Origin: Symbiodinium microadriaticum
Lineage: Eukaryota; Sar; Dinophyceae; Suessiales; Symbiodiniaceae
DNA length: 64,000 nucleotides
NCBI GenBank assembly: GCA_001939145.1
Contig: LSRX01000697.1
Location: forward strand, 285,808-349,807
Direction of reading: 5' to 3'
Shown here: piece after piece, positions 56,750-64,000 of the stretch
Layout: every line of letters starts with the position of its first letter
Position numbering within the stretch: the first letter of the stretch is position 1
Position numbers and translations under genes: made by a program
Notes under the pieces: model-generated
The model's database searches: none
What the model was told of the DNA's origin: nothing
The model's input: only the letters and a program-made list of their open reading frames with translations

Positions 56750-58800
56750 GCAACCCCGTCAAAGCCTTGCGGCTTTTCGGTATGCTGTGTTGCTGGCGAT
56801 GATTCCAGACAGAATGGACAAGGTCAAATAGAAGACTGCGCTGCCCAGGCAGAGCATGTAGGCATTCAGCACCTGGCGCTGATGTACAGTAGGGCTCAAG
56901 CATTTTCAGGAAGGTGGACCAGTGTTGGGACACGGCAGCACCACTGCACCGAAGCCCAATTCGCCTCTACCTCCCCTCAATGGTTTCGAACGCTCTTCAA
57001 CCATTTCACCCCATCCTGAAACTCCTGCTTGGGGGTGGCCATGCACTGGACAGCTCCCACTTGTCACCAACATCCCCTCCCAGCTCCCACCCTCTCACAT
57101 TGCTCCATTCCCAACCCCAATGTGGGCAAACGGAAATGCTTATGGCGTCAAACTTGCTCGAAAAGTGAGCACTCCGTGGCGGTATCTTGCCAAACTCTTT
57201 GCGACTCAACAGCTGGGCATGGCACAAAAGGAGGGCAATCTGTTGGAATCTGACCTTCGAAGAGCATCTCTCCTGCGCAGATGGCGTCCCTGGTTTATGT
57301 TGCGGCTTTCTGCGTGTTCAGCACCTTGCCCAGTCCTGCCAGTGATAAAATCAATGTAGCGACCAAGAGCGAGCTGTTGATCCTTGGGTGGGCGGATCTG
57401 TGTGCTTTGCAGCACTTGCCATAATCGTTGAGGGAGATCATGCGCAATCCGAGAGTCCGGTTGATGTCTGAATTGACAAGATCTCTAACTTCGTCTCGTC
57501 GCATTGCTTGCATCTGAATTTGCAGGTTGTCCTCCAGACTTCGTGCACTCTAGCTACTTTAGTTGGCCGGCGAGCCGGCACAATGTCAGGAAGGCACAAC
57601 CTTTTTTTGCCACAGGAGGTCAAGTCCTTTTGATAATGATGAGCTTGCTCGACCTACATCGACACAGAAAGGCAGCCGGGCCCTAAGCCCAGTCTGTGCA
57701 TGCTGTATGTCAGGGCCTGCCTGTATGTCAGTCATCCAGGCATCCCGATTGTAGGAGTAGACCTGCAGCCAACCGTGCCCAGCCAACCATGCTAAGCTAA
57801 GGCTAAAAAGTCCACAGACTTTTCTTCTACTGTACACCAGGCGGCGCCAGACGCCCAGTTGTAAAAGCCCGCAAACGCAGCACCCACGATAAGACCAGAA
57901 ACCATGGCTCCAGATGTTCAGCCAATGCGCAAAACAAATTCTACAACCGTGACCGGTGTGCTTCTGCACTGCCACAGATGCCTTGCACTACGGCTATACG
58001 GTGCCCATATGGGCACACAGCTTCGCATGATTATGCTGTTGTGTCAAAATGGGTTCTACCACGGGAAGACTGTCAGTTCTGGTCACACATTGGCTTGACA
58101 CTGTCCATGTCCTTGCAGCCGAGCTTGCTGGCTAAAAGATCTTGAGTTCTCAAGGCCACAGATGCCACGGGCTACGCCAGCGGCTGTTTGCTACGAGTGC
58201 ACTTGCATGAAGCTGCCGCGCCGACCTGCCGCACGCACTCAACCTCGGGAGCCACCAGCAAAACTTTGCTACACACGACGTTCAGGATTGGTCACATTCT
58301 GAGCACGGGCTTTCAAAGAAGGCCATGTGCACGTTCGGATATATGGGACGTGGGCGAAACGTGCACAGCATCATATCTAACTGCATGCATCGCGCGCATT
58401 TGTTCATGGGAGGCTCGACCATCATCACAGGCCTGTTTGGGCCCCGGACCAGCAAAGCAAAAGCTTTTGCATTGGTGGGGCCCTCCAGCACGAAGCGACC
58501 TTGCGAGTCCTGACGCAACAAACCGAAAACAGCGATCACTTCAGTCGCTGCACCGTGCCTGCTCGCCGCGTGTGTAGCTGTCGTCGTCCTGCCGTTCCTC
58601 CACCATAGCCCGCCTGCGAAGCCGAAGCAGGCAAGTCCCAGATCAATATCCCGGAGGAGCTTTGGGAGGCAGCTCAGCACAGCACAAAACTGGAGAGACC
58701 TGCGCAGGCATTTCGCAAACCACCAGACAATCGGACCGTGTCCACCTTGTCCACGGACACCCAGTAAACTCGCCTCGTCTGTCAGCGACTTGCATGGCAC
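56750..58800 (-). CDS. Putative multi-exon membrane protein, family not recognised
   Basis: Function unknown. A block at 58570-58282 reads ATEVIAVFGLLRQDSQGRFV, then NAKAFALLVRGPNRPVMMVE, and ends MAFFESPCSECDQS. Near 57900-57790 a membrane-like stretch VGAAFAGFYNWASGAAWCTV appears. Near 56880-56770 another, AYMLCLGSAVFYLTLSILSG, is followed by IIASNTAYRKAARL. These hydrophobic exons lie in order on the minus strand with gaps of intron size. A channel or transporter-like protein is possible but not shown. Exon ends, start and stop were not set. Confidence 0.4.
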
Positions 58801-59749
58801 TTGTTCACTTTTCGTCTGACCACGAACCACGAAGGTGACCATGACATCTGCCTGCACATATCTCAACTGCGCCTCATCTACCTCCCGATTGATATTCTTG
58901 GTGCAACTCTTTGGTGCACCTCTTCCTGCTTCGTTCTCGGGGACGGCGACGGCCGAGACTCAGGACGAAAGCACGCACTCGTAGCACCTGATGCAGGAAA
59001 GGCTAACCAAAGATTGAGCTAGCTCTGGCAAGCATGCTTGCTCCTGCACACAGCGCGTAAAGGCCGCTGCAAGGGTGGCATGCAGACAAACGAGACCAGC
59101 TGCTAGCACAAACTGTCACGTTTTGTTGCCACGTTTGTATGTGGCAAAGCCCACAAATTAGGCGCATCGGGCCTGGGAACTACCTACGAAGTTAAATTCT
59201 GTCACATTCATTTGATGCAAATGGTGAAACTGAGATGTGTCTTGCAAAGTCTACTAAATTCGTATTGCAGACTTGTTCCATCGAGTTGTATCGTATCTTC
59301 TGCCACTGCCTGCTGCTCACGGATTTGGCATGTACACCATGCGGCATGCGCTTATATTGGCATACAAGTACGAGGAGGTAGTTCAAGCTCTCGCTGAGGT
59401 AGCTCAATGCCCGATGGCTCAACGCCCGGTGTCCTGTCAAGACTGTCGCTGAGAGGGGGCGCTAGCTCACTGTTATAATAACGACGAGCCTGTGACACGT
59501 TGAGGCGGTAAAGAGCTCCACGGCTGGCATTGGCCGTCGCCTAAGCATTTCACAAGACTCAACTGCATGAATTGTCTGGTGTTCTTGACCGGCTCCGTCT
59601 GGCCTTGGCGAACGATCCAAGAACCTGCGCTCTCACCATGATCTGTTCTGGCCGATCACAGCATTGGGCATCTCCTGCCATTTCTATAGACACGCATTCC
59701 TTGTGAGTATGAAACACCTGCCGAGCTGCCACACACACAAGACAGAATT
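58801..59749. other. No gene recognised
   Basis: Intergenic stretch downstream of the phosphatase gene; only short frames without motifs. Confidence 0.4.
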
Positions 59750-62700
59750 TACATCCAACGACCGAGCACCCTCGTCGGTTGGCTGTACGAGAAGGACTGC
59801 GCCATCATTTCCGTGGCCCTGTTCGGGTGGAGCGGTACGGTGTGCGGAAAGAGGCATGAACCCTTCCGGCAGGGCAAGCTTGAACCATGCGATGCTTGCA
59901 TGCTTCAATCTTCTGGCACGCTGTTCATCCCGGCCTCGTAATCGCGTGCTGAGAACACCCGGATCAGCATGTTGTCATGCATCACATCAACACCTTCGAG
60001 GCATGTCAGTGCTGACGGTCACTCCTGCCAGAAGTCTTCATAGAACAGTGTTGCCCATGCTGTCTACCAGGCCCTACGTGCACATTCCCAGCTGGATGGA
60101 GCTAAAGGTCCTCCCCACCCCAAGGTCAATCAAGCCATATTGCATGGATGGGTGGGTTTAGGTTTCGTGAATCCCTTTGCCCGTGAAAGCCGCCACTTTT
60201 TGTGCTACAACAACAACAACAACAACAACGACAAGTTACAATAAATGCCTCTCGAAGACCCCTGAACCCTGTGACTGTCGCTGTTTTGAGCAAGGTCAAG
60301 GTGAACGAAGAGGTCGACACGATAATTCCGGCTCCAAGCCCAGTGGATCCCTGTGATTGGGACTGAAACATCATGGAAGAGGTCAGGGTGAGAAAGCGAC
60401 ACCAGGAGCCTGCGGCTATGTGGCACCCCCCTCGAGCACTACACGATGCGGGAAGGGGGGCGAACCGAGAGCGCCAGACGCCTGGACAAAACACCGAAAG
60501 GGTGCAATGGACATTGGCAGCTTGGAGCAGACCGAAGTTTCTTTGTTTGTGCACGGGTCTAGCACTCCCTCAATACAAGTAGACACGCTCAACAGCTTAC
60601 CTTGCCCCGTAAATTGCGAAGAGCACTCTTGGAATGACTGGGGTCATGAAACCCACTCAACTCAACTCCCGCCACCACAACGAGGGAGCGCAAGAAACGA
60701 GGGAGCGGAAGAAACTCGTCATCACGCCTGCCTGGATATGTTGGTTTCTGCTTGTGACCTCGCCTGCTGCTGCCTCGTGCTTGGATTCATCAGACACATC
60801 TCTCTTCTTCTCCCCATCTGTCCACGGCTCGTCTTCCCATCGGTTCTTGACCGCACGAGGCCCTAGAAACCCAAGAGTCCATCCGACGCTCGAATCCTTG
60901 CGGAACTCCCAATAAAGCCTACCACTTGCGAGCCTATTCCATCCTTCTTGGACTGGTGGCTGCGCACGACCATGCTGATACCGTTCTTGGCACAGAATGT
61001 CTTTGTTACATCCTGGGCAGCGTGAGAAGACTCTTGAGGCACACCACGTTGGAGGCTTCGCTTCGAGATCGTAGGCAAAGGCCCCGACCCAACCAAAGAG
61101 GACCGCAGTCGTGTTCCGTGGCGATTCATGCACACCGAAGACAGGGCCTGAATGCAACTAGCAGACAAGCTAGCTGAACTTCCGCAGGTTGTCATCAGCT
61201 CTGGCACCATTTGACCGTCCATTGAGATCTGGCTGTCCAAGCAACATGCTAGGTGTTCCCACCTGCTTCTTGAGATCGCTGTTCACGATCATCCTCGCTG
61301 ACTTGGACAGTTGAGCTGATTGACACAAACGCCATGTCAAATCACTGCTATCTTTGGGAATGTTGATCATGGGGAGCTAGCAGCCTGCTAAAGCAACGGC
61401 AGAAGCCGTCCTCGATTGGATCTGACCACAGAATGTTGTGGACCTTGGAGCGCCAAGCTGCTGGGGCTGATGTCACTGCCAGACAGTTGAGCTCCGATCC
61501 CAACGCAGCTTCGCCGAACAAAGCTCCTGCCATCTGGAAAGCAACAACCGCTGCAGAGCTTCAGATCTTTGAGAATCAGCTTTCGCAGCAGGCACCTGTT
61601 GGCTCAAAGGTCGTCTGACAGCTCGCAGGTCATTAAGATCCCACCTGGAGAACTGATCCCACTAAAGTCTGCACATTGATGTATTCCACGCTGTTTTTCT
61701 GAGGATCTCGCCTCCCATCCCCCACACCTCCGTGCACGCAGAGGATCTTGTTGGCGACGAGGCAAGCGATCGGTAGCTGGTCAAACGTAGTCTGAAAAAG
61801 GTCCTGGCTGAAAGTAAGTCTTGCAGATTTCGGGGGCGTTCGTCATGCACCAAGACGCCGGCATAAGTTTTGCGACCGAATGTGTCACCAAGACGATCGT
61901 GGCATTCCTGGAAAGCTTGAAAGCTCTTGCTTTGAAGCGATTGTCTCAGGCCAGGCACGTGAGTCCTCCCAGAAGCCATATCTGGCATTCATGGAGCGAT
62001 CCTCATGGTTTCCACGAACCAGCCAGACCTGGCATATCACAGGAGAAAGTAGCTGACAGAAGACGTCACCAGCAGCTAGTTGAGGCTGCAGCACGGTCCG
62101 GCATTGAGACCTTAACATTTCCGAGCATGCCGGGCCAACAATGCTGAGGCGCCAGCTGGGCAAAGAACTTTCAAGGCCAGCAACAGTCCAATGACTTCCA
62201 GAGAGTGCGCTCCCCTAGCAAGGGCTCGGCACTTTGCAAGACACAACCATGCCTCAAGTTTCATTCAAGTGCGGCCTGTCGACGAAGTCGCCGTTGAAAA
62301 CATAAGACCTGTCAACAGCTTAAGCAAATGCACTCCTCCAAGTCCTCATGCCGCCCAAGGAAGTTGTGTTGAGATGTGTACGCCCTTTCAGTTCTTGGGT
62401 GTCTTCACAGATACTGAATACTGAATACTACATGCCAGGTTGATCATGCTAGCAGCACGAGAACCGTCCTCGGTCCAGACGATGATGTTAGATAGTGTCA
62501 TGATATGTCATGATAGCAGAAGGCTCACTCGACCTCTTTTATTGGGTTTAGAAAGTAGCTCCCAAAGGTCGCAACGGCGTGCTGCTTCCATTGCGGGTCA
62601 CTCCAAAAGAGGGCTGCCCGCATCACGCATCAGAGGGTGACATGGAATCTGGAATCTTAAGCTCGCTCGGGCCTGGACGGACGACCAACCCCTGGCCACT

Positions 62701-63235
62701 CCAAGACAAAGCCGTTCTAAGGGAGCCGCATTTCGAGGTCATTCAAATTGTCCTCTTTGCTTCCAGGGAAACCGAAAGCGGCCTTAGCGAAGCCAGGAGC
62801 GAAAAGAGTGTAAATATTAAATGTGTGGTTTAGTGCCACGACTAATCGCCGGGAGCTGGGATATTTACTCCTTTGTCTTCTACCCCAGCGTCGAAGCGTT
62901 GCGCTGAACGACAAGACCTTTTCCGCACTCGGGCCAGGACTTGGAGAATTACACACACAATGGATTGACAAAAACGACAGGTTTCGATACCAAGCCATAC
63001 CGTACTACTCCCCAACCCGTTTCAGCACTCAGGAAGGGCCATACAACAGACGAACTGGACCGGCAAGAGTACTCCAGGAGGCATCTGTGACGAGTGGAAG
63101 GCGACATGTCATCAAAGTGTCTGCGAAATGCATCGGCACCTTCGGAGCAACAGAAAATGGGCAGCTCGGGACCCCACGAAAATCAGAAGCAGATCCCGGA
63201 GTTGACCATGGATGTCACCAAAGATTCGGCAAGGA
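59750..63235 (-). CDS. Serine/threonine protein phosphatase, PPP family
   Basis: Metal-dependent phosphatase that removes phosphate from Ser/Thr of proteins. All core PPP motifs occur in order in short exons: RIFGDIHGQLRDLLLIF near 63200; YVFNGDFVDR at 62310-62277, joined to GAHSLEVIGLLLALK at 62213-62165; VWLVRGNHEDRSMNARYGF near 62000; FQECHDRLGDTFGRKTYA near 61890; FDQLPIACLVANKILCVHGG near 61750; NILWSDPIEDGF near 61420; GVHESPRNTTAVLFG near 61120; VTKTFCAKNGISMVVRSHQS near 60980; and GHGNDGAVLL near 59810. The two D of GDIHG and GDFVD, the N and H of GNHE, and the H of RSH (metal and phosphate ligands) are kept. The intron after GDFVDR begins GC. The sequence resembles the PP5/PPEF side of the family more than PP1 or PP2A. 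The region between RSHQ and the last exon is unclear, and 5' exons are not defined. Confidence 0.85.
60207..60231. repeat. CAA microsatellite
   Basis: Seven to eight ACA/CAA units within the phosphatase gene span, probably in an intron. Confidence 0.85.
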
Positions 63236-64000
63236 ACTCTGGCCTGCCCATGGCAAGCCCCGCCAGACCTCTGTGGTTGCTACGGCTGCTGACGCCTCGG
63301 TGAGGACTGGCTGAACCGCCACCAGCTTCGAGCTGGCTTTCGCCAGTATCATCCTCAAAAGCAGTGCCCCTGCAAACACAAGCTTCGGTAACTCAAGGTC
63401 GCATGCAGTATTACCGGGCGCCCCACAAAGTGTCAACGTATTCTGTCGTGAAAAGCTCAGACAAAGCCCCTCCTCGCAGTGTCTGCACAGCCCTCCACTT
63501 TTCAAGGAAGGGCTACTTCTGCACAGGCACACCAGCTGCCACACGAAATCAGCATTCGCTCCACACGAATGTTGCAAGCCGCAGGGCAGGCATCCTTTTT
63601 GCAAGTCTTCCCAAGCTGCCGTGCTGCAGTATCATGGGTGGCCGTCTCTTTGCACAAAACCTTCAGCCCAGAGCAAGCCATGTCTTTTGCTTTGGAGCCC
63701 TTAGTTGGGTCACGGCCGTGGCCTTGGCCTTTCCCCCGAAGCTCACCAAAGGTGCTCAGATGGAAGATGCAAGAAAGCAGGGCATCAGCAGAACCGGGAA
63801 GTCTCATCCATCTCTGCGCTATCAGGCCTGCAGACACTCCTGGCGAGCACAAGCGGCAAGCACTGAACATGTCTTCCATGCATATCGAGCGCAGTTTCAA
63901 GTCCTGTCAACCTGTCGCACTCCTGCCTCAGGTCTTGACCGACAAATAACCCCTGGGTGCCGGCTGCTGGTCCCAATGTCGCCTAATACTTTTACGCTTA
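63236..64000 (-). other. Possible upstream exons of the phosphatase gene
   Basis: Minus-strand stretches at 63420-63290 (LPKLVFAGALLLRMILAKAS) and 63900-63502 have protein-like composition and lie just upstream of the GDIHG exon. They could be N-terminal exons of the phosphatase or the end of another gene; no motif decides. Confidence 0.3.

Noticed and set aside
1..64000. tRNA, rRNA, snRNA genes, bacterial promoters and terminators
   Set aside because: None could be recognised by eye on either strand; a tRNAscan or Rfam search was not possible here.

Overview
The window looks like nuclear DNA of a dinoflagellate, most likely of the Symbiodiniaceae. The grounds are: many short exons; introns that end in AG before a G and begin with GC or GA as well as GT (the DUF445, phosphatase and LON genes give readable examples); TTTAGGG-type repeats; long simple repeats; and several domain types that are common in dinoflagellates. 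Every coding region I can recognise lies on the minus strand, so the 64 kb reads as one unidirectional gene array. No rRNA, tRNA, CRISPR array or bacterial-style operon was seen.

Layout, left to right: a TGC microsatellite (1-113); a weak uncharacterised gene (2.7-3.7 kb); a four-exon DUF445 membrane-protein gene (5.1-9.6 kb) whose first intron holds a degenerate repeat array; an unrecognised membrane-protein gene (10.7-13.3 kb); and a very large GTGCGT hexanucleotide array interrupted by an N (14.2-15.8 kb).

The centre of the window (17.6-38.7 kb) holds three tandem copies, A, B and C, of a gene that appears to encode a PDZ-like domain followed by a class I (ascorbate-peroxidase-like) haem peroxidase. 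In copy B the intron joining the two domains contains a decayed LINE reverse transcriptase. In copy C the same intron contains an intact, intronless S28 serine carboxypeptidase gene. Between copies C and B sits a near-perfect 1.52-kb tandem duplication, each unit carrying a small secreted protein with 16 cysteines.

The right part holds unassigned coding sequence (38.8-42.3 kb), a gene with a LON substrate-binding domain (42.5-43.8 kb), AT-rich low-complexity islands, several unassigned multi-exon regions (44.8-58.8 kb), an interstitial telomere-like repeat flanked by a 14-bp direct repeat (about 56.0 kb), and a serine/threonine protein phosphatase of the PPP family (59.8-63.2 kb).

The peroxidase array would remove hydrogen peroxide, with the PDZ-like domain as a possible tether. 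The other genes share no evident pathway; co-orientation is the usual dinoflagellate arrangement and does not imply shared function. Exon limits marked approximate were read by eye from conserved motifs and splice signals; no transcript evidence was available.
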